Numbered from the stretch's first letter, positions 52,394-63,317 are shown. The stretch: 64,000 bases of DNA from Gluconacetobacter asukensis (GCF_014174375.1 NZ_JABEQE010000009.1:62001-126000); one strand, 5' to 3'. Notes: generated by a model from the letters alone, not told the origin. Program-made: numbers and translations.

Positions 52394-53062
52394 TCAGAGC
52401 TGCCGGTCGAAGAAGGCCAGGCTGCGGGTCTGGGCCAGTTCCGCCGCCGGAGCATTGAAGCTGGCGCGTTCTGAACAGCCGAACCCATGCCCGGCATCGG
52501 GGTAGATGTAGATCAGCAGATCAGGATGGGCGGCACGGATGGCAGCGATATCGGAAAGCGGGATCGATCCGTCGGTCTCGCCGAAATGCAGTTCCACCGG
52601 GCAGCGGGGGAGCAGGTTCCGCTCGGCGGCGATGCCGGCGCCATACCATCCGACCGCCGCCCCGAAACTGTCGGTCCGGCAGGCAGCCTGCCAGGCGAGC
52701 GTGCCGCCCCAGCAATAGCCGATGATGCCGGTATGGGCCGGTTCCAGCCCCAGCGCCCGTGCGGCGGCGACGATATCGAGCAATGTGTCTTCGGGCGGGA
52801 TTGCGGCGCGCAGTTTAAGGCCCTTCTGTACCCCCTCCTGATCGTAGGCCAGTTCCACACCGCGTTCCGCGCGGTCGAACAGGGCCGGGGCGATGACGCG
52901 GTATCCCTCGGCGGCGAAGGCGTCGGCAACCGTGCGGATATGGTGATTGACGCCGAAAATCTCCTGCACCACCACCAGCGCGCGGGAGGCATCGGCCGGG
53001 CCGGCACTGTAGGCGGAAAGCGTGTGACCGTCCGAGGCGGTCAGGGTAATGGTCTGGCTCAT
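52394..53062 (-). CDS. Dienelactone hydrolase family protein, 222 aa
   Basis: An alpha/beta hydrolase of the carboxymethylenebutenolidase type. The Cys nucleophile elbow is GYCWGG (in IIGYCWGGTLAWQAA), the catalytic Asp is in FGETDGSIP, and the His is in YPDAGHGF. LVVVQEIFGVNHHIRTVADA carries the conserved Glu. Length 222 is normal. The natural substrate may differ from chlorocatechol-derived dienelactone, and no aromatic pathway genes are near. It diverges from the DUF4169 gene with 45 bases between starts. Confidence 0.9.
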   Translation of the reverse strand: MSQTITLTASDGHTLSAYSAGPADASRALVVVQEIFGVNHHIRTVADAFAAEGYRVIAPALFDRAERGVELAYDQEGVQKGLKLRAAIPPEDTLLDIVAAARALGLEPAHTGIIGYCWGGTLAWQAACRTDSFGAAVGWYGAGIAAERNLLPRCPVELHFGETDGSIPLSDIAAIRAAHPDLLIYIYPDAGHGFGCSERASFNAPAAELAQTRSLAFFDRQL

Positions 53063-53107
53063 GGGCGGGTCCTTTTCTGTGCCAACGATGGCCGGTAGAG
53101 TGGCGCC

Positions 53108-53308
53108 ATGGCTGAGATCGTCAATCTGCGGCTGGCGCGCAAGCGTAAGGCCCGCGCGGAACAGGCCGCCGTGGCGGCGACGAACCGCGCCCTGCATGGC
53201 AGGACGGCCGCCGAGCGCGATCGCGACCGGCAGGAGGCCGATCGGGCCCGGCGCACGCTGGATGGCGCGCGGCTGCCCTCCGGGACCGAGCGGGACGGGC
53301 AGGGCTGA
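53108..53308 (+). CDS. DUF4169 family small protein, 66 aa
   Basis: The sequence MAEIVNLRLARKRKARAEQA followed by an Ala-rich helix with NRALHGRTAAERDRDRQEAD matches the small, highly charged DUF4169 family found in alphaproteobacteria. It is all-helical and soluble by appearance; function is unknown. It converges on the usg gene with 46 bases between stops. Confidence 0.8.
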   Translation: MAEIVNLRLARKRKARAEQAAVAATNRALHGRTAAERDRDRQEADRARRTLDGARLPSGTERDGQG

Positions 53309-53354
53309 CATGACCCTGGCGGCCTGCCAGCCCTGTGCTGTCAATGTTGGGCGG

Positions 53355-53615
53355 TCAATGTAATGTGAGACAGGTCGAGGCATGGCGCAGTGCCGGAGGG
53401 CCGATCAGGGCCTGCTGCGCCACCTTGACCGAGTGCAGTTGGCCCTCCAGCGAACGGGTCCAGAAATCGAGAAACCGGCGGAGCTGCGGATAGGACGGCG
53501 CCAGATCGAGTTCCTGCCAGATATAGGTCTGGAGCAGGGTCGGATGGTCGGGAAGGCGATAGAGGATCTCGGCGGTCGTCAGGCGGTAGTCGTTGAGCTG
53601 GAGCCGCAAGGACAT
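53355..53615 (-). CDS. usg: Usg family protein, 86 aa
   Basis: The sequence has LRLQLNDYRLTTAEILYRLP and LLQTYIWQELDLAPSYPQLR followed by FLDFWTRSLEGQLHSV, matching the alphaproteobacterial Usg family (named from a gene upstream of a trp gene). Function unknown. The ATG at 53613-53615 has GAGG 5-6 bases before it and is preferred over a GTG two codons upstream. It lies divergent from and about 270 bases upstream of groES; no trp gene is adjacent here. Confidence 0.82.
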   Translation of the reverse strand: MSLRLQLNDYRLTTAEILYRLPDHPTLLQTYIWQELDLAPSYPQLRRFLDFWTRSLEGQLHSVKVAQQALIGPPALRHASTCLTLH

Positions 53616-53744
53616 GGACACCTCGGTGCGGGATCGACGGTTGTGGATACATCGTCAGCCTGCGGGATCGGCCGGGCGCATTTCAACAAAAATTCTTTAT
53701 TCCCAGAAACTTGGCAGTCATCGAAAGAAAGTGCTGCCAAAGCG

Positions 53745-53773
53745 TTGACATGGGCGGGGTGGGCACCTACCTG
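53745..53773 (+). promoter_or_regulatory. groESL promoter
   Basis: TTGACA at 53745-53750, then 17 bases, then TACCTG at 53768-53773. The -35 box is perfect, the -10 box weak. The CIRCE operator begins 5 bases downstream, where HrcA would block initiation. Confidence 0.6.
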
Positions 53774-53777
53774 TTTG

Positions 53778-53804
53778 TTGGCACTCTCGCAAGGAGAGTG
53801 CTAA
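53778..53804. promoter_or_regulatory. CIRCE element (HrcA operator) of groESL
   Basis: TTGGCACTC, 9 spacer bases, GAGTGCTAA: the canonical TTAGCACTC-N9-GAGTGCTAA inverted repeat with one change (G for A) in the left arm. It lies 84 bases before the groES ATG. HrcA represses at this site and is released on heat shock. Confidence 0.9.
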
Positions 53805-53888
53805 AGCGACGCGGCTCTGGCGCGCGTGCCAACCCGGTGGCGTTGCTTATTCAAGGGCGTTACCTTTTTTGATGTGGAGCGATCCATA

Positions 53889-54179
53889 ATGACGAATTTT
53901 CGGCCCCTGCATGACCGTGTGGTCGTCCGTCGCCTGACCGGCGAAGAGAAGACGGCTGGCGGCATCATCATCCCCGACACCGCCAAGGAAAAGCCGATGG
54001 AGGGCGAGGTCATCTCGGTCGGCCCCGGCGCGCGGAACGAGCAGGGACAGATCGTCGCCCTCGACGTGAAGGCGGGCGACAAGGTGCTGTTCGGCAAGTG
54101 GTCGGGCACCGAGGTCAAGATCAATGGCGAGGAGCTGCTGATCATGAAGGAAAGCGACATCATGGGCGTGATCGCCTGA
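53889..54179 (+). CDS. groES: Co-chaperonin GroES, 96 aa
   Basis: The seven-subunit lid of the GroEL folding chamber. [20 protein letters not shown] is the standard N-terminus, [13 protein letters not shown] is the mobile loop, and [15 protein letters not shown] closes the protein. The start MTNFRPLHD at 53889 is chosen; upstream in-frame sequence overlaps the CIRCE-promoter leader. groEL follows after 53 bases. Expression is controlled by the CIRCE site upstream. Confidence 0.97.
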   Translation: MTNFRPLHDRVVVRRLTGEEKTAGGIIIPDTAKEKPMEGEVISVGPGARNEQGQIVALDVKAGDKVLFGKWSGTEVKINGEELLIMKESDIMGVIA

Positions 54180-54202
54180 AGTCCTTCCTCTTTCCTTTCT
54201 GA

Positions 54203-55873
<1,671 letters not shown>

Positions 55874-55941
55874 GATCCATCAGCCTGCCGGTCCGGGCTT
55901 CGCGCCCGGGCCGGATGCTGCCGGTTTCGGCAAGAAAAGAA

Positions 55942-55975
55942 GGGCCGTCCGTTCGCGGGCGGCTCTTTTTTTGTT
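55942..55975 (+). terminator. Intrinsic terminator of groESL
   Basis: GGGCCGTCCG (55942-55951) pairs with CGGGCGGCTC (55956-55965) in a 10-bp stem with two G-T pairs and a TTCG-type loop, followed by TTTTTTTG. A second GC-rich stem (CCGGTCCGGGC / GCCCGGGCCGG) lies just upstream without a T tract. Confidence 0.8.
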
Positions 55976-56222
55976 CGACAACAGGGATTCGGGTCTCGCA
56001 TCCTCTCATTCCGGAGGCTGGAAGATCGGCATGGCGATGACATGACATGCTCGTTTTTTAGAATTTCCGGCGTTCGGATGGTTTGACAAACCGGCAGGGT
56101 TCGTGCGCCCATAATCGCATCTGGATCGATGCTGATCGTCGGCGGGTGGGCCCGTCGGGTATCGCGTGTCGGACGGACATCGATCGAGCGGCATCATGCC
56201 GGCAACAAGGGACGAAGTGACT
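55976..56222. other. Leader region upstream of the cold-shock gene
   Basis: No gene was found between the groEL terminator and the cold-shock ATG. The 250 bases include an AT-rich patch at 56050-56090. A long 5' leader is usual for cold-shock genes, where RNA structure sets temperature control, but no specific cold-box could be named. The reading frame upstream of the ATG is open but shows no family support. Confidence 0.35.
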
Positions 56223-56426
56223 ATGGCGACGGGTACCGTGAAGTGGTTCAACGCAACCAAGGGTTTTGGCTTCATCATGCCCGAGGACGGGGGCAAGGAT
56301 GTGTTCGTGCACATCACCGCCGTCCAGGCGGCGGGCCTGCGGGGGCTGAATGAGAACCAGCGCGTCAGCTATGACGTCGTGACCGAGCGCGGCAAGGCGG
56401 CGGCATCGAACCTCAAGCCGCTCTGA
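56223..56426 (+). CDS. Cold-shock protein (CspA family), 67 aa
   Basis: A single nucleic-acid-binding cold-shock domain. [20 protein letters not shown] holds RNP1 (KGFGFI), and [13 protein letters not shown] holds RNP2 (VFVH). The C-terminus ends in AAASNLKPL as in alphaproteobacterial Csp proteins. The start [10 protein letters not shown] at 56223 is fixed by the family N-terminus. It converges on the DinG-type helicase with only 8 bases between the stop codons. Confidence 0.95.
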   Translation: MATGTVKWFNATKGFGFIMPEDGGKDVFVHITAVQAAGLRGLNENQRVSYDVVTERGKAAASNLKPL

Positions 56427-56434
56427 CGGCAAGA

Positions 56435-59389
56435 TTACGGGGCGGGGGGCCCTGCGTGCTCCCCGTCCGCCGAGGCGCGCAGGAATGCTTCCAGTTCCCG
56501 CGCGGTTTCGGCAAGGCCGGCCCGGCGGATGACGACGCCGTCGGGGAAGGCCGACATCAGCCGTGATGGCGCCCGCCGGTCGAGCAGGACGAACGCGCCC
56601 CGGTCGCCGGTGCTGCGGATCAGTCGGCCGAAGGCCTGGCGCAGGCGCAGGCGCGCGATCCGGTCGTCATATTCGCCCGGCGCCCCGTGCGACAGATGCG
56701 TGCGGCGCTCGCGATGCAGGATGTCGGGGCGGGGCCATGGCACGCGCTCGAACACCACCAGACGCAGCGACCGGCCGGGTACATCCACCCCGTCGCGCAT
56801 CGCATCCGTACCCAGCAGGCACGAATTTTCTTCCGAACGGAAGATATCGACCAGTGTGGCGTTATCCATGCCGTCGACATGCTGGGCATAAAGCGGGATG
56901 CCCGCTTCCTCCAGCGGTTGCGACAGGCGCCGATGCACGGCACGCAGGCGGGAAATCGCCGTAAACAGGCCCAGGCCTCCGCCACCGGCCGCCAGGAACA
57001 ATGTACGATAGGCTGCGGCGAGTGCGCCGATATCGTCATGGGCCACGTCGGTCACGATGAAGGCGCGGCTCTGGTGCCGGTAATCGAACGGGCTGGCCAG
57101 CGATGCCCGCAGCGCGGGCGAGGGGAGGTGGCTGGCGCCGGTCCGGGCCTCGGCGGCCTCCCATGCGCGTTCGGCTTCCTCCGGGTCGCCTCTTCCGTTT
57201 TCGTCGCGCAGGGTCGCGGAGGTGAGCAGGACCCCGTGCGCCGGCGCCGCCAGCACGGTGGCGAAGGGAATGGTCGGGTCCAGCCAGTGGCGGTGCAGTC
57301 CGACATCCTGCTCGCCGGGTCGTTGTCCCTCGCGCCGGTCCATGCGGATGAAATCGACATATTGCGGGGCGCCGAGCTGGGTGTCGTCACGCGTCTCGCC
57401 GATCGCGCGCAGCATCGCGCTCCATCCGTCGACACGGCTCAGGGCGCGGCGGCGCATCGTCCGCACGGCGGCTTCGATCCGCTCGCGCGTGGCGGGGTCG
57501 AGTTCGCCCGATTCGTCATCCAGCCGCTCCAGCAGCCGATCGACCAGGGTGCGCAGGGCGACCGACAGCCGGTCCAGTGCCCGGGCCAGCGTGGCTGCGG
57601 CCGGCGACACGTTCTCGGCCAGCGGGTGCAGGTCGCATTCGATGGAGCCCTGCTGCATGGCAGGCGACTGGGCGGGGTCGCCGGCCCGGCTGCGTGCCAG
57701 GACCTGGCAGGCCAGCAGGTGCAGGAACTGTTCGCACGGATTGGGCAGGGTCTCGGGAGAGGGCGCCGCTATCGAGGCCGGATCGTCGGCGGGTGGTGCA
57801 GGTGTGGATGCGCGCAGCATGTTGGCCAGACGGCCCGACCAGCCGGGCGCGGGCAGGGCGTGGGCAGCCTGCAGGACGGCATCCAGCGGGGATTCCAGCC
57901 TGGCATCCCCCACTACCAGATCGTCCAGGCGGCGTTTCAGGCCACGGGCGCGGGAGCGTGCCCCTTCCGCCCCCAGAAGCCAGCGGCGCAGTTCCGCCGC
58001 TTCCAGCCCCGAGAGTTCGACGGAGAAGGCGCTATCGGCCGCGTCCATCACATGATGGCCTTCGTCGAACACGTAGCGGGTGGGGATATTGTCTTCGTCC
58101 GAGGCGGTGTCACCGCCCATGGCGTGCCATGCGGCCTGGGTCATCACCAGCGCATGATTGGCGATGACCAGGTCGGCCTGGCGCGCGCGCCGGATCGAAT
58201 GTTCGACGAAACAGCGTTGATAATGCGGGCAGGCGCCGTGGATGCACTCGCCCCGGCGGTCCGCCACGCCTGCGATGGTGCCGCGCCCGAACAGGTCGCC
58301 GAACCAGCCGGGCAGGTCGCCGCCCATCAGGTCGCCATCCGCGGTGATACCGGCCCAGCGGGCCAGCAGCGACAGCGCGACGATGCCGCCTGACGGGCCG
58401 CCCCGATTGCCGGCGATATTCACGGCCTCTTCCATGTTCAGCAGGCACAGATAATTCTCCCGTCCCTTGCGCAGGACGACATGCTGTCGCCGGATGGCCG
58501 GGTCGGGGTAGAGGCGCGTCAGTTCGCCTTCGATCTGGCGTTGCAGGTGCCGTGTATAGGTGCTGATCCAGACGGAGCCGCCATTGCGTTCGGCCCACAG
58601 GCTGGCGGGGGCGACATAGCCCAGGGTCTTGCCGGTGCCCGTTCCCGCTTCGGCCAGCACCATGTGCGGGTCGCCCCGTGTCAGGCGCGGGGCGAAGGCG
58701 GCGCTGGCCGCGCCGGCGAAATCGGCTTGGCCGGCGCGGGTTTCCGCCTGCGCGCCCAGCATTTCCGCCAGCCGGCGGCGGGCATCGGTGATTGGCACCG
58801 GCAGGCTGGACGGGGCGGGGCGGGGGGCGGTTTCCTCCCATTTCGGCAGGCGGCGCCAGACGCGGATGGCATCGCCGGGTTGCAGAGCTTCCGCCGGGAG
58901 CGGGTGGGTGGCATGCAGGGCCGCCAGCACGCTGGGGCCCCATGCCCAGCCGGCATGGTCCATCCGCACCGCCAGCGCAGCCATTTCCTCGCCGGCCGGG
59001 GTCGGCTGTCGGGCGGCGATGTGGTCGAGCAGGATATCGGCGAGATCGGGCAGCAGGTCGGCTTCTGCCCCGCCGATCCGCGCATCGTCCAGTCCCAGGG
59101 CCAATGCCAGCCCACGTGCCGTGGGCGGGACCGTCCGGCCGGGCATGGCGAACAGGAACAGTTCCAGCAGGTCGAGCCATGGTGTGGGCTGGGGCAGCGG
59201 GGGAAGGCCCAGCCGGCGTGCGGTCAGCGGTGCATGCACGACCATGGGCGGCGGCATGTCGCGCAGCAGGCGTGCGGCTTCCTCTCCCGGCACGGTCAGC
59301 AGCTCGCCGTCTGGAGTCAGCAGCGAACAGGTGCCGTGGCGCGCCACCAGGGCGGGCGGGAGGTCCGGGGAGGGGGGCGGTGTGGCCAT
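56435..59389 (-). CDS. DinG-family ATP-dependent helicase with Fe-S cysteines, 984 aa
   Basis: A superfamily-2 helicase. Walker A is EAGTGTGKTLGYVAP and motif II is VFDEGHH (DEGH). Between them, four cysteines (NYLCLLN, then GECIHGACPHYQRC) match the 4Fe-4S cluster ligands of XPD/DinG helicases. C-terminal motifs include LFTAISRLRAVH and LRQAFGRLIRSTGDRGAFVL. The first 240 residues are an extra Ala/Pro-rich N-terminal region, also seen in alphaproteobacterial relatives. The ATG at 59387-59389 is preferred over one 78 bases upstream. It diverges from the lysyl-tRNA synthetase gene. Confidence 0.9.
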   Translation of the reverse strand: MATPPPSPDLPPALVARHGTCSLLTPDGELLTVPGEEAARLLRDMPPPMVVHAPLTARRLGLPPLPQPTPWLDLLELFLFAMPGRTVPPTARGLALALGLDDARIGGAEADLLPDLADILLDHIAARQPTPAGEEMAALAVRMDHAGWAWGPSVLAALHATHPLPAEALQPGDAIRVWRRLPKWEETAPRPAPSSLPVPITDARRRLAEMLGAQAETRAGQADFAGAASAAFAPRLTRGDPHMVLAEAGTGTGKTLGYVAPASLWAERNGGSVWISTYTRHLQRQIEGELTRLYPDPAIRRQHVVLRKGRENYLCLLNMEEAVNIAGNRGGPSGGIVALSLLARWAGITADGDLMGGDLPGWFGDLFGRGTIAGVADRRGECIHGACPHYQRCFVEHSIRRARQADLVIANHALVMTQAAWHAMGGDTASDEDNIPTRYVFDEGHHVMDAADSAFSVELSGLEAAELRRWLLGAEGARSRARGLKRRLDDLVVGDARLESPLDAVLQAAHALPAPGWSGRLANMLRASTPAPPADDPASIAAPSPETLPNPCEQFLHLLACQVLARSRAGDPAQSPAMQQGSIECDLHPLAENVSPAAATLARALDRLSVALRTLVDRLLERLDDESGELDPATRERIEAAVRTMRRRALSRVDGWSAMLRAIGETRDDTQLGAPQYVDFIRMDRREGQRPGEQDVGLHRHWLDPTIPFATVLAAPAHGVLLTSATLRDENGRGDPEEAERAWEAAEARTGASHLPSPALRASLASPFDYRHQSRAFIVTDVAHDDIGALAAAYRTLFLAAGGGGLGLFTAISRLRAVHRRLSQPLEEAGIPLYAQHVDGMDNATLVDIFRSEENSCLLGTDAMRDGVDVPGRSLRLVVFERVPWPRPDILHRERRTHLSHGAPGEYDDRIARLRLRQAFGRLIRSTGDRGAFVLLDRRAPSRLMSAFPDGVVIRRAGLAETARELEAFLRASADGEHAGPPAP

Positions 59390-59497
59390 CAAGGGAACAT
59401 ATAGGGGACAAATCGCCGTCTGTCGCCCATCTGGCAGACAGATGATGTATGGTATGGATTGACCCATCAGGTTTCAGTTCATAGCTTCCGGCGCATC

Positions 59498-61117
59498 ATG
59501 TCCGATCAGAACCGTCTCGACCCCGCTTCCCTGCCCAAGGCCTGGCCGTTCGAAGAGGCGGCCAAGCTGGCCGCCCATGTCGAACGCAAGGCCCTGCCGG
59601 CCGATGCGCCCGCCCTGCTGGAAACCGGCTATGGGCCTTCGGGCCTGCCGCATATCGGCACCTTCGGTGAGGTCGCGCGGACCTCCTGGGTCCGGCAGGC
59701 CTATACGCGCCTGACGGGCCGGTCGACGCGGCTGCTCGCCTTTTCCGACGATATGGATGCGCTGCGCAAAGTGCCGGACAATGTGCCGAATGGCGACATG
59801 CTGCGCCAGCATCTGGGCAAGCCGCTGTCGCGCATTCCCGATCCGTTCGGCACGCACGAATCGTTCGCCGCGCACAATAATGCACGGCTGCGCTCGTTCC
59901 TGGACGGATTCGGCTTTGAATATGAATTCGCGTCTTCCACCGAGTATTATGCCAGCGGCCGGTTCGATGCGGCGCTGCGCCGGGTGCTTGAGGTGCATGA
60001 CGAGATCGTCGCGGTTATCGCCCCGACCCTCGGCCCGGATCGCCGGGCGACCTACTCCCCCGTTCTGCCGGTTCATCCGCGTACCGGGCTGGTGATGCAG
60101 GTGCGCATGGACGGCATCGACCCCGTTGCCGGGACAGTGCGTTGGACCGACGAGGATGGCGAGACGTTCGAGACCCCGGTGACCGGCGGCCATGCGAAGA
60201 TGCAGTGGAAGGCCGACTGGGCCATGCGCTGGTTCGCGCTGGGCGTGGATTACGAGATGTCGGGCAAGGACCTGATCGACAGTGTGAAGCTGTCGGGCAA
60301 GATCTGCCGCATCCTGGGCGGCGAGCCGCCGGCTGGCCTGACCTATGAGTTGTTCCTGGACGAGAACGGCCAGAAGATCTCCAAGTCCAAGGGCAACGGC
60401 ATCTCGGTCGAGGAATGGCTGCGCTATGCGCCTGCCGAGAGCCTGGGCCAGTATATGTTCAACGCGCCCCAGCGGGCGAAGCGTCTGTTCTTCGACGTCA
60501 TTCCCAAGGCGGCGGACGAATATCTGGCCAATGTCGCACGCGCCCGGACGCAGGGGGATGATGCGGCGCTGCTGTCCAATCCGGCCTGGTTCATCCATGC
60601 CGGGAAGATCGACGACAGCGCGGGCAGCCCGCTGACCTTCGCCATGCTGCTCAATCTGGCCAGCGTGGCGAACGCGGAGACGCCTGACGTGCTGTGGAAG
60701 TTCATCCATCGCTATGACGAGGCGGCCTCGCCCGAGACCTGCCCGATGCTGGCGCGGCTGGTGGATCACGCGATCGTCTATTACGCGGATTTCGTGCGTC
60801 CTTCGAAGACCTATCGCGAGCCCGACGCGCGGGAGCGTGCGGCGCTGGCGGATCTGGCGGAGATGCTGCGTGGGCTGGATGCCGGGACGGCGGACCCCGA
60901 TACGCTGCAGAACCTGGTCTTCGAGATCGGCAAGCGCCATGGGTTCGAACCGCTGCGCACCTGGTTCGGCTGCCTGTACGAGGTTCTGCTGGGCCAGACG
61001 GAAGGGCCGCGATTCGGCATTTTCATCGGATTGTACGGTGTGGCGGAAACCGTGGCGCTGATCGAGGCGGCGCTGCTTCGGGCGTCGGCGGGGACCGCGT
61101 CTGTCGTCGCCGGTTGA
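59498..61117 (+). CDS. lysK: Class I lysyl-tRNA synthetase, 539 aa
   Basis: Charges tRNA-Lys; this is the class I (archaeal-type) enzyme that replaces the class II enzyme in many alphaproteobacteria. GPSGLPHIG at 46-54 is the HIGH motif, and KISKSKG at 293-299 is the KMSKS motif. SDDMDALRKVPDNV and GGEPPAGLTYELFLDENGQK are class I LysRS segments. The start MSDQNRLDPASLPKAWPFEE at 59498 is preferred over an ATG 39 bases upstream. The MprF-like gene follows 42 bases downstream on the same strand. Confidence 0.95.
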   Translation: MSDQNRLDPASLPKAWPFEEAAKLAAHVERKALPADAPALLETGYGPSGLPHIGTFGEVARTSWVRQAYTRLTGRSTRLLAFSDDMDALRKVPDNVPNGDMLRQHLGKPLSRIPDPFGTHESFAAHNNARLRSFLDGFGFEYEFASSTEYYASGRFDAALRRVLEVHDEIVAVIAPTLGPDRRATYSPVLPVHPRTGLVMQVRMDGIDPVAGTVRWTDEDGETFETPVTGGHAKMQWKADWAMRWFALGVDYEMSGKDLIDSVKLSGKICRILGGEPPAGLTYELFLDENGQKISKSKGNGISVEEWLRYAPAESLGQYMFNAPQRAKRLFFDVIPKAADEYLANVARARTQGDDAALLSNPAWFIHAGKIDDSAGSPLTFAMLLNLASVANAETPDVLWKFIHRYDEAASPETCPMLARLVDHAIVYYADFVRPSKTYREPDARERAALADLAEMLRGLDAGTADPDTLQNLVFEIGKRHGFEPLRTWFGCLYEVLLGQTEGPRFGIFIGLYGVAETVALIEAALLRASAGTASVVAG

Positions 61118-61159
61118 CGCACCGGCGATGAGTTCTGCCATGGCCGGGTTCGCTCTCTC

Positions 61160-63223
61160 ATGGTTCTGAATTGCTCCCTGCCGCCGGAGGAGCCGGCGCC
61201 GCCGACACCGGGCTGGCGACGCCTGTTGCGACACCTGCCGCATGTCGTGGGCCTGGGCCTGATGATCGCTGCGATCGTCGTGGTCCAGCACGAGGTGCGG
61301 GACCTGCATTGGGATGACATCCGCGCGGCCCTGGGGACGATACCGGCCACGACCATGATGCTGGGGATCGGCTGCACGATCCTGTCCTATTTCATCCTGT
61401 CCTTTTACGATTGCCTGGCGGTCTTGCAGGTCGGTCGCCGGTTGTCGTTCCGCAGGGCGGCCTTCGCGTCGTTCTGTTCCTATGTCCTCTCGCACAATCT
61501 GGGCTTTGCCGCGATCTCCGGGGCGGCGGTGCGCTTTCGGCTGTATGGCAACTGGGGGCTGGGGCCGTTCGATATCGCGCAGATCATTGCCTTCTGTTCC
61601 GCGACCTATCTGCTGGGGGCGGGGGCGCTGATCGGTGCGGTGCTGCTGCTGGAGCCCGGCGCGGTTCCGGTCATCGGGGCGCATCTGCCGCATCTGGTCC
61701 TGTCGGGGATCGGGCTGCTGCTGTGGGCGGGGGTGGCGGTCTATATCATGCTGGGGCTGTGGCTGACGCAGGTGCGGATCTGCCGCTGGACCATCGTGCT
61801 GCCTCGGCCGGCGATGGCGTTTGCCCAGATGCTGGTCGCGGCCGCCGAAGTCGCCGCCACGGCCGGGATTGCCTACATCTTCCTGCCGCCGGGGATCGGG
61901 CTGGGCTATGGCGTGTTCCTGGCCATCTATATCGCTTCCTACACCGCCGGGCTGGTGGCCAGCGTGCCGGGTGGGCTGGGCGTGTTCGATGGTGCGATGA
62001 TGCTCGCGCTGGGGGCTTACCTGCCGCCGTCGCAGATCGTCAGCACCATTCTGGTCTTCCGGCTGTTCTATTACATCATCCCGCTCTTCCTCGCCGGGCT
62101 GATGTTCGCGGGGCATGAGCTGTTCCTGCGCGGTGATGCCGCCCTGGCGCGCAAGGCGGCGCCTCGTGCGCCCCGGCGTGGACCGCGCGAGGTCCGGCCG
62201 AGCCATGTGATCCGCGAGAGCGAGGCTGATTTCTCGGTTGTCGTGGCGACGGGGGCGGTCTCGATCTGCGGCGCGCTGCTGATCGCGCTGACGATCCTTG
62301 ATCCCGCATCCTGGAGCAATGCCGGCGGCCTGCATCATCTGGTGGGCGTGGCGGGCGACTATCTGCTGTCGCTGATCGGGGTGGCACTGATCGGCCTGGC
62401 GGTGGGCCTGTCGCAGCGTGTGACCCTGGCGTGGAAACTGACATTGGGCCTGCTGGTCGGGGCTGCCGCGCTGACCCTGCTGCGTGGGGCGTCGCTGGCC
62501 GTGCCGGGCATTCTGGGGCTGGTGGCGGTCCTGATCGCGCCGTTCCGCAGTTCCTACTATCGGCATGCGCGGATCTTGAGCGAACCGCTGTCGTTTCGTA
62601 CCGGACTGTCGCTGGTGCTGCTGATCGGCTGCGTGTTGGTGCTGGTCTGCTCGGGGCCGCAGGACGAGGTTGGCGGAAGCTGGTGGGAAGTGATGTTGTT
62701 CACGGCCTCTCGCGGCGTCGCGCAATGGGTCATGGGGCTGGCCGTCGTGCTCGGCCTGGTCATGATCGGCCGGCTGGTTCGCCCCGGCCGGATCGCGGTA
62801 CTGCCCTGGGATAGCGCAGGCGAGGCCGAATATCGCACGCTGGACCATGCGGCGGACGATCTGGGGCCGATCCAGCCTGCCGGGCTGATCCCCGGTGAGT
62901 CCGGCCTGGCCCTGCTGCCGTTCCTGAGGACGGAGAATTTCCTGATTGGCCTGGGTGATCCCGCCGGGGCATCGACCGACTGTGCCTCGGCCATCTGGTG
63001 GTTGCGTGACCTGGCGGTGCAGGAGCGCAGGCAGCCGGCATTCTGGCAGGTTGGGGCCTCGATGCTGGATGTCTACAACGATCTGGGCCTGACATCCTGG
63101 CCGCTGGTGGAAGAGACCGGGGACGATCTGTATCTGTGCTGCGTGCCGCAGAGCGTGCAGCATGTCATTTCCGTCATGCAGACCGCTGGCGCCGCACCCG
63201 CACTCCGGCTGGACGGGGCTTGA
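61160..63223 (+). CDS. MprF-like protein with shortened C-terminal domain, 687 aa
   Basis: Residues 25-540 form about 14 membrane helices, with the flippase-domain segments SHNLGFAAISGAAVRFRLYG and GLVASVPGGLGVFDGAMMLA of the MprF family. From about 545 to 670 a soluble part matches only the first GNAT-like half of the aminoacyl-transferase domain (FLIGLGDPAGASTDCASAIW, then RQPAFWQVGASMLDVYNDLG). A complete MprF has about 850 residues and a second GNAT half; here the frame stops and the next gene begins 95 bases later. It may flip lipid without making lysyl-phosphatidylglycerol, or use a partial domain. Its place after lysK is striking. Confidence 0.82.
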   Translation: MVLNCSLPPEEPAPPTPGWRRLLRHLPHVVGLGLMIAAIVVVQHEVRDLHWDDIRAALGTIPATTMMLGIGCTILSYFILSFYDCLAVLQVGRRLSFRRAAFASFCSYVLSHNLGFAAISGAAVRFRLYGNWGLGPFDIAQIIAFCSATYLLGAGALIGAVLLLEPGAVPVIGAHLPHLVLSGIGLLLWAGVAVYIMLGLWLTQVRICRWTIVLPRPAMAFAQMLVAAAEVAATAGIAYIFLPPGIGLGYGVFLAIYIASYTAGLVASVPGGLGVFDGAMMLALGAYLPPSQIVSTILVFRLFYYIIPLFLAGLMFAGHELFLRGDAALARKAAPRAPRRGPREVRPSHVIRESEADFSVVVATGAVSICGALLIALTILDPASWSNAGGLHHLVGVAGDYLLSLIGVALIGLAVGLSQRVTLAWKLTLGLLVGAAALTLLRGASLAVPGILGLVAVLIAPFRSSYYRHARILSEPLSFRTGLSLVLLIGCVLVLVCSGPQDEVGGSWWEVMLFTASRGVAQWVMGLAVVLGLVMIGRLVRPGRIAVLPWDSAGEAEYRTLDHAADDLGPIQPAGLIPGESGLALLPFLRTENFLIGLGDPAGASTDCASAIWWLRDLAVQERRQPAFWQVGASMLDVYNDLGLTSWPLVEETGDDLYLCCVPQSVQHVISVMQTAGAAPALRLDGA

Positions 63224-63317
63224 CTGGCGGGCCGGTCTGGGAAAGACGATAGGCGGCTTTCGACTGGTGGCGACTGGTCGGGCATTGCCGCACGATCGCT
63301 CCCTGGAATGCGTTCCG

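Noticed and set aside
56166..56222. Upstream ATG for the cold-shock gene
   Set aside because: The family N-terminus [10 protein letters not shown] begins at 56223 and the extension has no homology.
59390..59497. Short GTCTG/CAGAC stem between the helicase and lysK starts as a riboswitch or T-box
   Set aside because: The stem is short and lacks any T-box sequence; chance pairing in an intergenic gap is enough to explain it.
59474..63163. Very long minus-strand open frame opposite lysK and the MprF-like gene
   Set aside because: Arg/Gln/Pro-rich shadow; both plus-strand genes have clear family motifs.
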